DNA from: Riptortus pedestris
Lineage: Eukaryota > Arthropoda > Insecta > Hemiptera > Alydidae
DNA length: 64,000 nucleotides
Direction of reading: 5' to 3'
Assembly (NCBI GenBank): GCA_019009955.1
Contig: CM032233.1
Coordinates: forward strand, 65,726,001-65,790,000
Below are positions 22,716 through 34,928 of this stretch, one piece after another. The first letter of the stretch is position 1. Each line of letters begins with the position of its first letter. The notes below the pieces were generated by a model, which was given only the letters and a program-made list of their open reading frames with translations, was not told where the DNA came from and did no database searches. The translations under genes were made by a program, and so were the position numbers.

Positions 22716-24253
22716 AGAAGTAGAAATAATGATATGAGACCTTAAGATCCTTTCTTCTGCCTGAAATGCTAAAATGTTACTTCATTTTTGCAGAATTCAA
22801 TTCATTAAGTTTATTTAAAAAGAAGTGGTATGTATTTATCCTATTTTACAAAACAATAAAAGTAAAATTATGTGTAATAATTGGCACACACAAACGTTTG
22901 CGCACACAAATTAACTATTTTAAAATGCATTAGTTTTTGGAATTTATAAATATTCAGAAGAAGAAGATAATTGATCATAAGGTGTAGATTTTATGAATCC
23001 TTTCATATTGAATACTTTTAGATCCAAGAATAACAACATACACTGTTAAGAGACATCCTCAGATGACTCAGATACTGTGCATAAAAGGCACTTTACATGC
23101 AAAGAGGAAGGAGCTCATGATTCCTCCAAAATAAAGAAAGTGGAGTAGGTAGGAAAAAGGAATTCTATTTCCTCAGAAGTGGTTGTCCGCTTGCAATTTA
23201 CCTACCCTAATAAAAGATCCCAGAAATATCTCCTACACCTGCAATTCACATACGATTTTCTGAACACACACACTCACATATATTCGTGAAATAAATGTTA
23301 AAAGTCCATCCCTACTGGGTTGAACGCTTATTAGAATTTACTCAACTTTATTGCAATACATGCTGCGTCTAATGAAACATACCACTACTATTTATTGGTT
23401 TATGTTCCATCCAACAATATAAAAAAAATGTCATAACCATATTATACATATAGATAATAAACACTTCTTAAATACAAAAGTAATTAAAATAAATATACTA
23501 TATTATAAATTCAAATAATATTCATAACTAAAAAGATTGAATACGAATTTGGCTGTGGGGTCTGATTTCTTTATATTGCTTGAGGTTTTTTTGGCAAGAC
23601 ATTATCTAGAATCGTATTAAAATTGACTGATATATCTGTATTTGACAATGAGCATGGTGAATCTGATATAAATTATGAAGAACCAACAGTGAAATATAAA
23701 TTAATTATAATTATTCCTATTAGATGTAATAAAATTGTCAGAATTAATTTAAAATATTGTCCTTTAACAATACGAAATACTGAAAAAGAAAACGTTGATA
23801 AAGTATGATAAAAAACATAACTTACTTCTCTATTTTGGACATCTCTGCTGCAAAGAATATCAAATAAGGTATTCCTGGTCAGCCAAATAAAAGCAGGAAT
23901 TGGCCACCTTATTCTCTTCGTATCAACTGAAATGGTGCCTTCAAATTTATCAGAAGCAAAAATAAGTCACGTTGTATGTATGACACTGAGAATGAGTGTT
24001 AACACTAGGACCTGTGATGCTCAACTGAAAGACACAAGAGGTTTTATGGCACAATAAGTCAGCTGATAGCTATTGCATCAGTGGCGCGATCTAACCTTAA
24101 AGAAGCTATAAACGAATTAACCGCCACTCACTTATTTTATTTCAAATGCATTGTACTTGAAGCGCTTTATATACCGATTTTTCCCATTTTTAATTAATTG
24201 TATCTGACAAGGAGGATTTTAATCCTTGTCATCCTGCGCAACCATTCGTATTT
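22716..24253. other. 1.5 kb without recognised feature
   Basis: A 61-codon frame at 23623-23808 (SVFDNEHGESDINYEEPTVK) has a non-random look but matches no family I recognise. Otherwise nothing. Confidence 0.4.
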
Positions 24254-25637
24254 AGCAGATTTCCCTAGATGGAAATCACCGAAAGAGATTGTACTCAGGA
24301 AATTTGTTCAAATGACTATCCTTCAGAAACTATGTATACTTATCTATATATCTATATATATTCGTTTGTGTGTATTTCTCCTCTAGCGGTCGCAATATTT
24401 GATAATTACCAAACTCAATATTTATGCGTTCCATGTAAATCAGTCAGATTCGTTAATGGCTGAAATCGGTTCAGTGGGAGGAGGGGTTTAGAGTCGGATC
24501 AAAAAAATTGTTTAGCACCAACTTATTGTAAATTAACGTATGTTTCATTATACATATTATTATATAGAGTTATTGTCTATTTTGAATATTAACCGAGAAA
24601 TTTACATTTTTCTAGTTTTCAGCTTTCCGTAAGCCTCATCCTACTGATGTCAATAAACGATATTCTGTTTTATAATAAAACACCTTATTCTAAGCTTAAA
24701 TGCCAAATATTGTTTTCAAGAGACCTTTATTGTGCGAGATGCGTTCAAACTCCTTGTGTGTGCCAAGAAGATTATACGTTCTTATTAATTGAAATGATTT
24801 TTTTTATCTATTTCGTACTCGACATTTAACCGTTTCAGTGAACACTAAAGATCATATTCGTTATTGGCAGAAATTGGACATGGAGTAGTGGAGATATAGA
24901 GGGGGAGGGGGCGTTTCATGTAAAACTAAAGATCAGATGTTTAAATGCCGAAATCGGACCACTGGGGGAGGGTGCTTTCGGAGGGAGGGATTCCGAAAAA
25001 TTTGGACTATTTTCGCTGTTACACGTCGGCTCGAAAAATTGTATAGAACCAATCATATTGTAAATTTAATGCCCTAGAAATGTTGTATGCATATTTTCTT
25101 TATCGTGGATTTTAACCAAGATATTTACCACTCCTAATCATATCATATTAACAATAAGCTGCTATCTTATGGACCACTTTAAACTGAAGCTTAAAGACTA
25201 AATATTGTCTTCATTGAACTTTTACTGTGTGAGATATGTGCAAACATTTTCGGTATGATATCATTTAAGATTTTACGTTCTTAACACAAAAATATTTATT
25301 TGATTTTATTGATTTATTTATTGATTCGATTTTAACTGTTCCATTCAACACTAAACTTGTGTCATTCAGTTAGTGGCTGGAATAAGGCCTAGTATAGGGG
25401 GGTTTAAAGAGGAGATTAAGAAAATTCAAAATATGCCCATCTTGTCTGATAATTGTCTTATACATTTTTAAGTAACTTAGTTACTAAGCGAGTTTCGAGT
25501 ACTATTTTTTAAGCTTTCAGTAAACCTGCACTTCTGCTCATCGGTTTTATACTTAGAAATATATGGCGAGAAGAGATCAATAGTGTCTCACTCCATCACG
25601 AAACCTGCTTAGTTTGCGCAGCCCCGGCGTCACAGAC
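24254..25637 (-). mobile_element. Family H, long type c copy, reverse
   Basis: Begins with AGCAGATTTCCCTAGATGG and ends with CTGCTTAGTTTGCGCAGCCC, about 1.4 kb apart. In between the module 'TCGATATTTAACCGTTTCA...AAAGATCA...G-rich block...TGTATAGAACCAAT...AACCGAGATATTT...TTTTCAG...GCTTAAA..CAAATATTG' is repeated about three to four times with strong divergence. This internal amplification defines type c. Confidence 0.8.
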
Positions 25638-25726
25638 GATTTCAATTAACTCTTTATTCTGGATAGATAAATTGTAAGGGATAGATGTTGGGTCTTTTTT
25701 TACTTTATCCCCTCCAGTTACTTTTT

Positions 25727-26158
25727 GAAGTAACAGTGATCATATGAAAATGAAAAAGACTCTAGTTGTTAGGTTGAAGTAATTCAGTCAAACTGTTTTC
25801 TAAGCTATATAAACTTTATGCATAAAAGAGGTATGCTTTGCAGAGGTATGGATTATTGTATAAATCAAGGAAATGTGGAAAAGGATACTTCATGTGGATT
25901 ATATTTCATAAAAAAAGAGGTTCACTATTTAGATGCAGTCTATGAAGTTGCAGGCAAGAAATAGGCTGTTACAAAGATACATGGTTCAGCAATTGTAAAC
26001 TTACACTAAGGAAGTGTATTCTGTTGATATATGCCTGGGCGAATGGCTATGCAACGACGAAATTTACATTTAAAACTTGTTAAATACATTATTTCAAACA
26101 TACGTTCATTACTTTTATCAATTTAACGTAAATCACTGTTTTAGAAGTGAGTAACTGG
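25727..26158 (+). mobile_element. hAT-like non-autonomous element R7, copy 1
   Basis: A 430-bp unit that recurs inverted at 39757-40345. One end reads CCAGTTACTTTTTGAAGTAAC, itself a hairpin; the other end in reverse reads CCAGTTACTCACTTCT, so short terminal inverted repeats are likely. Sequences of this type occur at the ends of hAT-type MITEs. No 8-bp target duplication was found, so the class is tentative. Confidence 0.6.
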
Positions 26159-27657
26159 TGTGAGTAAAGTAAAAGAGATCCTAGATGTTTCCTGACTTGC
26201 TGAAAAACGGTGGTGAAAAAAGAGGCTGCTAAACCCTGCATGACGGAGCAGTTGGCTTTTGTAAAATTTGACGATTCCATTTCTTTAACGAAAAAGAGAC
26301 GGGGGATTTCTTACACTTATTTCTGAAGTCATAGAAGACCATCAAAATAAGATGGTCAGACGCAACGGCAAATTCATGAAATTTAACGGGGAATCACACA
26401 ATCGCCGAAAGGACAAGCAAAATATCTTGGAAACATCAAAATATGCTAAATGTTCTTCTTATTTTTAGTATCTGTGGTGGGGGTGTGTGAATATATAGAC
26501 AAATAATACATAAGATACAAATACAAATATAGTAGAATGCAATGTAATGCGCATACACCTAATTAGAAAAATCGGATCTCATTCTTTTTTAGGGGAAGGA
26601 GGAGGAATATGGAGCAAAATATAAAGAATAAAAAAACTTTTTTTTTGTTGTTTTTTTTTTATGCTCAGAGAGCATATTTATTCTCCATGCAATGTTTATT
26701 GTGATCTTCAATCTCTAGGTGCATCAAATTCCTGAAAATGTGAACTCTATATAAGATAGACTCTAGGTCAAATACTTTCTTTCCAGACAGCAGGAGTAAA
26801 AGGTGACGTAAGAGAGAGTAAGTATATCGGTGGGAAGACGCTTGAACGGAGTATATAGCTGGCGGGGATGTTTATATAAATTGAGACTGTATGAAAGTTT
26901 ATACACCTTAAGGTACTATAAATTGTCATAAAGGGTTGCTTGGAATGAGCTATGGTGGATAGAAAATGGGCTAGCTGGGCCCCCAACGCAGTCCCAAATA
27001 AATTTATCGTCTATATTCTCCCCCTTTAAGGGCCCTTTTAATCTAGAATTGCTTTTCGGACTGTCGCTCCAAGACATTTTCTATTAATGTTCTCAGCTTT
27101 TTCATATTGGTGAGCAAACAACTGTTTGGAGTCACTCAGATTTAATGAATATCATTCTCTACTTTATATCAGGGTATTTCTTGTATAATCTGGCTAGCAG
27201 TCATTCGCACCAAAACCTGGCTTTTTGTAATCCAAACACTTATTCACATTTAGTGGGGAAAAAGGCTATATTGATTAATTAAATCAGTAAATTGGACAAT
27301 AATAATGAGAACGCACAGCTTCTTTGAAGAATAACATTTTTTTTTTTTTTAAGAAAAATACGATTTCCTATTTTTGAATATGAATCTAATATCACGCATA
27401 TAGCAGAACTGAAGAAAATATCCACATATTTTGGATCATTTTACACATTTCTACCCTAAAATTATTTCCTTTATTAGGGTTAAAAGAAATGTAGTGATGG
27501 ACATCATTCTGTGGAACTTTCATTGAAATTGTTAAATTTAAAATCTAAACGCGAATAGAAATAGTACACACAACTTTATCCCCAAATCCGGTACAATAGA
27601 ACTGGTTTTCTATACAAATAAAAAATCCATCAATATCTCCCCAGCAAAATGAATATT
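26159..27657. other. 1.5 kb without recognised feature
   Basis: AT-rich with T runs at 26638-26660 and 27340-27350. No repeat end or coding motif recognised. Confidence 0.5.
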
Positions 27658-27858
27658 TGTGTTACCGTTTTAACGGTTGTAATTTTTTTTTTGGGTCGTT
27701 ACTATGCTCTATATTTAAGAGTTTCAAAAGGAAGACCAAGTTGGGGAAACAGGTCTTCATAACAGGAAGTCTTACCACCAATTGTTCCCTATTTCCCAGA
27801 TCTGCTCTCCCACATTCAGCAACAAACGAATTATCAGGATCCAAGATAATTGCATTTT
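27658..27858 (-). mobile_element. Family H host copy, left part, reverse
   Basis: TGTTACCGTTTTAACGGTTG, then the GTCGTTACTATGCTCTATAT block, degenerate after 27740, ending in AAGATAATTGCATT. The copy is split here by another H element and resumes at 28398. Confidence 0.65.
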
Positions 27859-27976
27859 AGCAGATTTCCCTTAAGGGAAATCAGGTATTGAGGCCGTACT
27901 CATGACGCGAGTTTCAAAAAATTTCCTCAAATGTCCATCGATCCTACCCCGGAGATTACTAAAATGAGTTGCGTTC

Positions 27977-28028
<52 letters not shown>

Positions 28029-28397
28029 GCCTGTTAACGCTCTAGCGGTCGCAATTTTTGTTTGATCGTTAGCAAACTCGGAATTTAATCGTTTTATGTA
28101 AAAAGGAAGATCAAGTTCGTTATTGGCTGAAATCGAACCAGTGGGAGAGGGGGTTTAGAGGGGGGATTTTTGAAAATTCGCAATATCTTCGTTATTATGC
28201 GTCGGATCGAAAAGGCAGGAGTCGTCTATGTTCGGGAATTTCCGCCGAGAGCTCTGACGGCCGTTTCCATAACTATTCGTCCCTCTTGAATAGGTTTAGA
28301 GATACCTTACTTCTGCCGGTGTTATTGGGCAGATTTATCTACTGGAAAACGTCACTTGGGAAATCTGCTTAGTTTACGAAGCCCCTGCGTGACGGAT
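27859..28397 (-). mobile_element. Family H, complete type a copy nested in another H copy
   Basis: Full copy from AGCAGATTTCCCTTAAGGG to CCCCTGCGTGACGGAT, with a (TA)n tract at 27983-28025. It sits inside the T-run between TTGCATT and TTTTTAGTTTTCAG of a type b/c host, the same internal position used by the nested copy at 52139-52704. Confidence 0.88.
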
Positions 28398-28850
28398 TTT
28401 TTTAGTTTTCAGTTCCTACTCCTATTCATATTATATTAACACTGAGCTGTTATAAAATGTAACACCTTATTGGCAGCTTAAATATCAGATATTATCACTG
28501 AAATTTTACTGTCTGTAGTGCATTAAATATGTGTGATGACATGGTTATTTAAGATTTTCCTTTGTAACTCAAATATGTTTGTTTGATTTAACCCATAATC
28601 GATATTTAACTGTTTCATTCAACGCTATAGATAGTGTGAAATCGGAACCAGAATGGGGGTGGATTTGATATTTCATAAAATCTTCGGTACTATGACTCGG
28701 ATCGAAAAATGTTACAGACTAATTCTTGTTGATCTATTGTTGCACTGCAATTTATGTTCTGTACAGTTTCTCTAAATTTAAACATTAATCATCGAATTAT
28801 TAGTACTTTCTTATTTTCAGCATTCAGTATACCCCCAGGACAACTCATCG
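28398..28850 (-). mobile_element. Family H host copy, right part
   Basis: TTTTTAGTTTTCAGTTCCTAC, CACCTTATTGGCAGCTTAAAT and a second module (ATCGATATTTAACTGTTTC...CGGATCGAAAAATG) in reverse; type b/c, degenerate, without its 5' end. Confidence 0.7.
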
Positions 28851-28914
28851 AATTTTCCCTTAGAAATAGAGAATAAAAGGGGTAATGGCATTACTAGTGT
28901 GCGATACTAGCATG

Positions 28915-29191
28915 AGATTAGTGCTATACAAATTTCGTGACCCGGCGTATAATAATGGAGGTATTTTAAAATTCCCCTACCCTTTTAACCTCTCCACAGT
29001 TCCAATTTCAGCCATTAGCGAACTTAACTTTCCATGAAACGCTTATATATCGAGTTTGGTAATGCTCAAACAAAAATTCCACCCGTAAGAGCGGCGACAG
29101 ACAATTATATATATACTCGTAGTTTTGGGCGGTCCTAATTTTCATCATCTACTATTTGAGGAAATTTCTCCTCAAGGGAAATTTGCTAAAA
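28915..29191 (+). mobile_element. Family H 3' part, forward
   Basis: Starts within ATACAAATTTCGTGACCCGG and continues through a short TA tract to TCAAGGGAAATTTGCTAAAA. Diverged; the 3' arm is shortened by an internal deletion. Confidence 0.75.
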
Positions 29192-30555
29192 TTCAAAAAG
29201 TAGCTCTGTTATTATGAGTTCCATCGACAAGTTCAGTGAGATACGAGTAAGTTCAGAGTTGTTATGAAATATTTTTCTAGCGCAATATTGCACTTTTTGG
29301 ATATAATGAAAATCATCATATCCCGCTTTTACAGTTTTCTTGGAGAAAAGGTTCACAATTCAAAAGAGAGAAGAGGACAATGCTTCAATAACCCCTAGTA
29401 CAGAGGGAACGAATGCTATTTCTTTCAGAGGATTAGGGTGGAATGGAGCCATTTTTGGGCGGAGGGCGGTTGACGCTTTGAATGGTGTGTATTAGATGTG
29501 AAGTGGAGGAAGAGCTGTGAACGAGATTCCATAGCATATTACGACAATAGGGCTTGGAGGGCTGTAACCATTCAAGCAAACAGACATGAAATCCGATAAA
29601 GAGCATTAAGGGTGTAAGTTCACACCCTTATCCTAGGACTTGGACTACACGTATTCACCTCCTTTTCTTCCAGCTAAATTCCATTTTTTTTAAAGAAAAA
29701 CTGTTTGGACTCATTTTTATGTTATCAAAATTTATCTTCTGCTATTTGAAACCAAAGCTAATCGGGATATGTTTCCTAGAGGTTGTCAAATTTTACTTTT
29801 TTCGTGCCTTGGAACCATTCTCGAATAATGCTAAAATATATAGTAAAACCAGCTTCTCTTTTCTTAATGGAATGTTGAGTGCTGAAGGGAAAAATGAGTA
29901 TTGTTGTTTGGCTCCGGGATCTTGTTAACAATGTCAATACAGTTAAAAAGTATTGTCCCATTGTCTTAAAAAAAAGAAAAAGAAAATCAAAGCCCAGTGT
30001 TTAGCAAAGGCTGAAGATTAGCAGATTCCGAATACATTAGATTTAAACAATTTCAGCTTAATTCCTTGATATCTAAGAGGAAAAGAAGTAACAAAAAAAT
30101 GAATGAAAAAAAAAAGAAGTTTTTATTACTTCTTCGAAAAAGACTTGACCCTTTCTCGGTCCCATCTCATTTCAAGAGCTGTAAAACGAATAAAACAAAG
30201 TTTTTCTTTTTCTCTCCCTCCCCCTCCCCACCATCCTCATCCACCCTTCCCATTATTTTGAGACTTTAAGAGTACTTGAAAACTTAACCAGAGTTGCTGC
30301 CACAACGAAGCTCTCAACAGCCTTTACATAATACCTCCATTATTCATAGAATAATGTCACTTAGTTGGCATGTAGAAACAGGGAATAACCATTTCGTAAA
30401 TCAGGGGAAAATACCACTAAGACAGATGTTTATGTTCACTCAATTGGCGTCTTCTCATCATACAACCCACCACTGCAAATGTAACAGGAAGAAATATAAA
30501 TGTGGATGACAGATTCCAATAAAATAATTTCGTTGACTTAATGAGTTTAAAATAA
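29192..30555. other. 1.36 kb without recognised feature
   Basis: Somewhat more complex sequence than average, but no coding motif or repeat end recognised. A-rich section at 30060-30130. Confidence 0.5.
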
Positions 30556-31180
30556 AGTCCGTCACGCAAGGGCTGTGTTAACTAAGCAGATTTCCGATGT
30601 GCGCCATGTATTTGCATTTACCTGAAAATGTAAAAGTTCAATGAGAACATTTTTTGGTACTTAGGCTTCAAATAATTTGCTTCATAATATAATTCCTTAT
30701 TGTTATTATGACACGAGTAGGAGAGCGGGTTTAATAAAGCCCGAAAACTAAAAAAGAAAATATCTCGGTTAATAATCAAGATAGTGAAAAAATATACATG
30801 TTAGGGACTGTATATTACAATGAAAGATTTATATATCTCTTATTTTTATATCTCTTTGGATTTGTAGGATGTAGGTTAGGTGTAGAATCATATGTTTTTG
30901 TAGTTGTAGATACACAAGGCAGTTGTTTGTTTCGTTGCTGAGTCATGAGTTGAAGAATAAAGAAATGCATACTGATTAATAATTCTATACCTTCTTTTGT
31001 GCTTAAGAACAATAAATAACAACGTTTATAGAACATTACGTTTTCAATAACATTTGTTCTATACAATTTTACGATCTGACATATAATAACGGAGATATTT
31101 CGAATTTTCAAAATTTCTCGTCTAAACCTCCCCCTCCCATTAATCCAATTTGAGCCATTAATGAGCTTGATCTTTCTTTT
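30556..31180 (+). mobile_element. Family H, type b, forward, interrupted and fused
   Basis: 5' end AGTCCGTCACGCAAGGGCTG, type b insert, then an unrelated insertion (about 30799-31021), then the mid-section up to GAGCTTGATCTTTCTTTTG. There it switches directly to a reverse-orientation copy starting at its 3' arm (31182). Confidence 0.85.
30799..31021. mobile_element. Insertion of unknown class, solo-LTR-like ends
   Basis: Foreign DNA of roughly 220 bp between ATATACA and ACGTTTATAGAAC of family H. It begins TGTTAGGGACTG and can be read as ending in CA, like a small solo LTR. No target duplication could be confirmed, so other classes remain possible. Confidence 0.35.
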
Positions 31181-31181
31181 G

Positions 31182-31704
31182 AAGTCCGTTCAAAATTATA
31201 TATATATATATATATATATTTGTCTGTTAACGCTCTAGCTAATTTTTGTTTAATCGTTGCTAAACTCGGAATTTAATCGTTTTATGTAAAAAGGAAGACC
31301 AAGTTCGTTAATGGCTGAAATCGGACCAGTGGAAGGGGGGATTTAGAGGGGGATTTTTGAAAATTCGAAATATCTCCGTTATTATGTGTCGGATCGAAAA
31401 ATTGTAAAGAATCAATCTTTTTGCAAATCAAATGTACTATAAATATTGTTCTATACATGTTTTCTGTATCTTCAATATTAACCGAGGTATTTGCATTTGT
31501 ATTGTGTGTGTGTGTGGTCGGCAAGAGTCGGCTATGTTCGGCACTTCCCACCGAGAGCTAGTGCGGCCGTTTTCGTAACTGTTCGTTCCTCGTGAATAGG
31601 TTTAGAGATTTCTTACTATTGCCTCCTTCAATAGGCAGATGTCTCTATTGTAAAACTTCACGTGGGATGTCTGCTTAGTTTACGCAGCCCCTGCGTGACG
31701 GACT
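31182..31704 (-). mobile_element. Family H, type a, reverse, 3' tip lost
   Basis: Starts AAGTCCGTTCAAAATTATAT, (TA)n to 31220, G-rich block, type a section with GGTCGGCAAGAGTCGGC and GCTAGTGCGGCCG, and the complete 5' end (GCAGCCCCTGCGTGACGGAC). Lacks the terminal palindrome because it is fused to the forward copy before it. Confidence 0.9.
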
Positions 31705-32433
31705 TTTTTAAGTTCACCCGCCGTGGATATGCTATGTAAGAAACTATATGGTTTACTTTAGTAGAAAACCATTAAATTATACGAAAGTGATTATTAGTAA
31801 CAATTTGATATAATATAAACTAGATTGGATTAAATATATATAATATCGAGTAAATTTCAGTTTCGACACAAGTTCTTGCCACGTACCCTTTTCTCAACGG
31901 GACTAGCTTATCCACGGACCTCCTTAAACATTTGTAAATAATGTAGCCGACAGAGGTTTTTCCGGACTCTGCATCCTTATACACTTCCTTCCTTCCTCTC
32001 TCAGCTTAACCCTTGCTTTATAAATCTCACAGCCACATTTAACTCTGTATTCAGAGAAAATATTTTTCCTCCCCTTTCCATATTTTCATTGGGTTAAGGC
32101 GTTTAGGCCTGACAATTATTTATTTTTAATTCGGTCTTATTAAAATGAGAGTCAGTATGTTATGTTTAATTAAGTGTAGCGAAATATGCAAAAGAAATAA
32201 AAAGTTAGTGAAATAAAAATAGTTCAATTATAACATTAATATATAGGTGTTCGTGGGCCGATTAAAGGGTATAATATAATAGACAAATTAAGAATCACTA
32301 AATAAAGTATGAAAATAATTATCATTACGTTAAGATGAAAAATAACAAAAAAAACCGAATTAATGCTATTTTTCATTAATTATAAATGAAATTCACGCTT
32401 TTAATCTATATTTGAAAAAAAAGCTATTTTTGT
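31705..32433. other. No recognised feature
   Basis: AT-rich sequence between family H copies. Confidence 0.5.
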
Positions 32434-32536
32434 AGGAGATTTGGCCTGAAGAAAATCAGCTATTGAGGTTGTACTAATGATGTGATTTACGAAAAAATCT
32501 GTTAAATATCTATTGATTCTACATACGAGATAACGC
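32434..32536 (-). mobile_element. Family H 3' arm fragment, reverse
   Basis: Diverged: AATCAGCTATTGAGGTTGTA, TATTGATTCTACATACGAGA. Followed within a few bases by the 5' end of a forward copy. Confidence 0.7.
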
Positions 32537-32540
32537 AAAA

Positions 32541-32994
32541 AGTCTGTAAGGCAGGGGCTGTGTAAACTAAGCAGATTTCCCACGTGTTTTACAACAGAGA
32601 AATATGCATACTACTCGTAGTAACAGTAGTAGTAGCCGAACTAGCTTTCGGCGGAAAGTCCCGAATAGAACCGACTTCAGCCGATCTCATCTCTGTTATC
32701 TGCACAAACTTAATAAAAATGCAAATACCTTGGTTAATACCCAAAATAGAGAATAAATGTACATAACAATATTTATAGTAAATTTGATTTGCAATAAGAT
32801 TGGATCTATACAAATTTCCTATCTCGACGTATAGTAACGGAGATATTTCGAATTTTCGAATCCCCCCTTTTAACCCCCCCCCACTGGTCCGATTTCCGCC
32901 ATTAACGAACTTGATCTTTCTTTTTGTATAAAACGAGTAAATATCGAGTTTGGTAATGATCAAACAAAAATTACGACCGCTAGAGCGTTAACAG

Positions 32995-33054
<60 letters not shown>

Positions 33055-33056
33055 GA
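32541..33056 (+). mobile_element. Family H, type a, forward, truncated after (TA)n
   Basis: AGTCTGTAAGGCAGGGGCTG through the type a section (GTAGCCGAACTAGCTTTCGG), the C-rich block, GCTAGAGCGTTAACAGAC and (TA)n to 33048, ending just after AATTTTGAT. The 3' arm is absent. Confidence 0.9.
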
Positions 33057-33070
33057 TACACGTAAACTTG

Positions 33071-33640
33071 CCCGTTATCGTTCTAGCGGTCGCAATTGTT
33101 GTCTTATTATTACCAAACTCAATATATAAACGTTTCATGTATAACTAATGATCAAGTTCGTTAACGACTGAGATAGGATTGGTGGGTGGAAGGGATGTTA
33201 GAAGGGAGGAATTTCTAAAGTTCAAAATATATTTGTTATTATACGTCGGATCGATTAGATTGTGTATAACCAATCGTATTGGTAATTAAATACCTATAAA
33301 TCAAAGGATGGATAGGGAAATCACACACCTTCAATCTTAAAGAATCTTTATTGACCGCAGAGTAATTTCAGTATCTTCACTGCTCTGTGGCATGCCACAT
33401 ACACATGTGTCATAAATGCTTACAATAACATAATCACAGAATACATAAAGGTAACCAGTCTTAATAAAATTATATAATATGAGGGTAACCAGTCTATATA
33501 AAATAATAGTCTAGGAATGAAACATTTCAGCCGTCACAAACACCTACTTCTAGTCATCGGATTTTGATGGGGATGAGATCAATATTGTGCCATTCCCGCA
33601 CTTGGGAAACCTGCTTAGTTGATATAGCCCGGTCCGTCTG
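33071..33640 (-). mobile_element. Family H, reverse, interrupted
   Basis: CCCGTTATCGTTCTAGCGGTC, G-rich block and CGTCGGATCGATTAG to about 33302; then foreign sequence to about 33545; then the 5' end in reverse (GGGAAACCTGCTTAG, GCCCGGTCCGTCTG). Confidence 0.75.
33303..33545 (-). repeat. Insert with Penelope-tail-like motif (weak)
   Basis: Foreign block inside a family H copy. On the reverse strand it reads CAGTGAAGATACTGAAATTA, CTCTGCGG, TCAATAAAGATTC, which loosely follows the stem-loop and AATAAA layout seen at 42.0-42.8, 45.2, 47.5 and 60.1 kb. Weak assignment. Confidence 0.3.
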
Positions 33641-33951
33641 TACATACCGTATGAAGGCAAGGGGTAACTCTTAGAGGAAAATCTGCTGTTATATAAGGAA
33701 TATCCGTGTTGTAACAAGAAACGGGACAGGAGGCTCTTTTTAGATGAAGAAAGGATGATTACGATCATATGAATCTTACATAACGATACAAGGTGATATT
33801 GATATATACATCAATAAATAAGCTATATTTGAACAATGGAATTAAATATTTTGGTTTAAAAATGTTTATTTTTGCGCATAGATCATATAATCCATGCTAA
33901 TATTTAATTGTTGAGTCTTCTTATACTCAATTTTAGCAAAAAAAAAAAAAA

Positions 33952-34425
33952 AGTCCGTCAGGCATGGGTTGCGTAAACTAAGCAGATTTCCCACTTGTTG
34001 GTGTGTGTGTGGGGGGGGGGAGTGGTTACTGAAGACTGGAAACAAGAAAGCGTGAATTACTCGCTTAATAATTGAGTTATGAAAAAATGCATAAAACAAC
34101 AATTGTGGAACATCAATAGCTTAACAAGATTTTACAACATTTTATGATCCGACTTATAACAGAAATATATTGAATTTTCGAATTCTCCCACCTCAAAACA
34201 CTCACGATTTCAGCCAATACGGGGTTTAATGAAATCTGAAATTTAAAATATCCACGTATATCGTTTAATATTCATGATACAGAAAACAAGAATAGAACGC
34301 CATTTATAGAACATTAAATTTTCAATAAATTAGTGATATATATATATCATGTCGTCTGAACCTAAGCAATGGAGATATTTCGAATTATTAAATATTACGA
34401 CTTCTAGAGCAGTAGCAGACAAATA
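33952..34425 (+). mobile_element. Family H, type c-like, forward, decayed
   Basis: AGTCCGTCAGGCATGGGTTG, G-run at 34010-34021, two diverged modules (ATGATCCGACTTATAACAG; GTCGTCTGAACCTAAGC) and CTTCTAGAGCAGTAGCAGAC. It stops where the TA tract should begin. Confidence 0.75.
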
Positions 34426-34435
34426 CTAATCCTAA

Positions 34436-34727
34436 TTTCGGAATTTCCAAAGGAACGTCATACATTTTATGACGGATTCTTGTTGAATTCTAAAACGAGT
34501 TTTTACCTCTGAATATTTCGATTTGACTCATCCTTTAGACGTAAAATGGCCAAATCTTTATTTCAGAAATGGCACGTTTTATTGAAAAATACTGCGACAT
34601 AAAATTTGTAACCAACAAAATTATCTTTGAAACAAGTCTATAGGAAGAGGAATGAATTCTGAAACCAAAAAAATAAATAATTAAAACGTAATAACGCAGT
34701 ATTCTTGATGATTGTTCCCTGGAAGAT
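34436..34727 (-). repeat. Dispersed repeat R3, reverse copy (left arm)
   Basis: 34562-34727 is the inverted counterpart of 34929-35080 (shared in reverse: AGAATTCATTCCTCT, CTTGTTTCAAAGATAATTTT, TTTTATGTCGCAGTATTTTT). The outer part to 34436 also matches the copy at 63525-63720. Class unknown. Confidence 0.8.
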
Positions 34728-34776
34728 AAATTGAAAGTAAGTTAATTCTAAGAAAGTTTCTTATATGTTGATTTTT

Positions 34777-34927
34777 AGCAGATTTACGTCTTCTCAATAG
34801 GGAAATCAGCTATTGATGTTGTAGTCATGACGAAATTTTCGAATTTTTTCTTCAAATGTCCATCGATCCTACCTATTTATTAGATGACTAAAATGAGGTC
34901 CGTTCAAAACTGTATATATATATATAT
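34777..34927 (-). mobile_element. Family H 3' arm, reverse, between R3 arms
   Basis: AGCAGATTTACGTCTTC (extra bases in the palindrome loop), CATCGATCCTACCTATT, AATGAGGTCCGTTCAAAAC and a short TA tract. It lies in the spacer of the R3 inverted repeat. Confidence 0.8.
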
Positions 34928-34928
34928 A

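Noticed and set aside
32589..32963. 124-codon minus-strand frame
   Set aside because: It lies wholly inside a family H copy and similar frames appear in other copies only by shared sequence; no domain, no conservation of frame.
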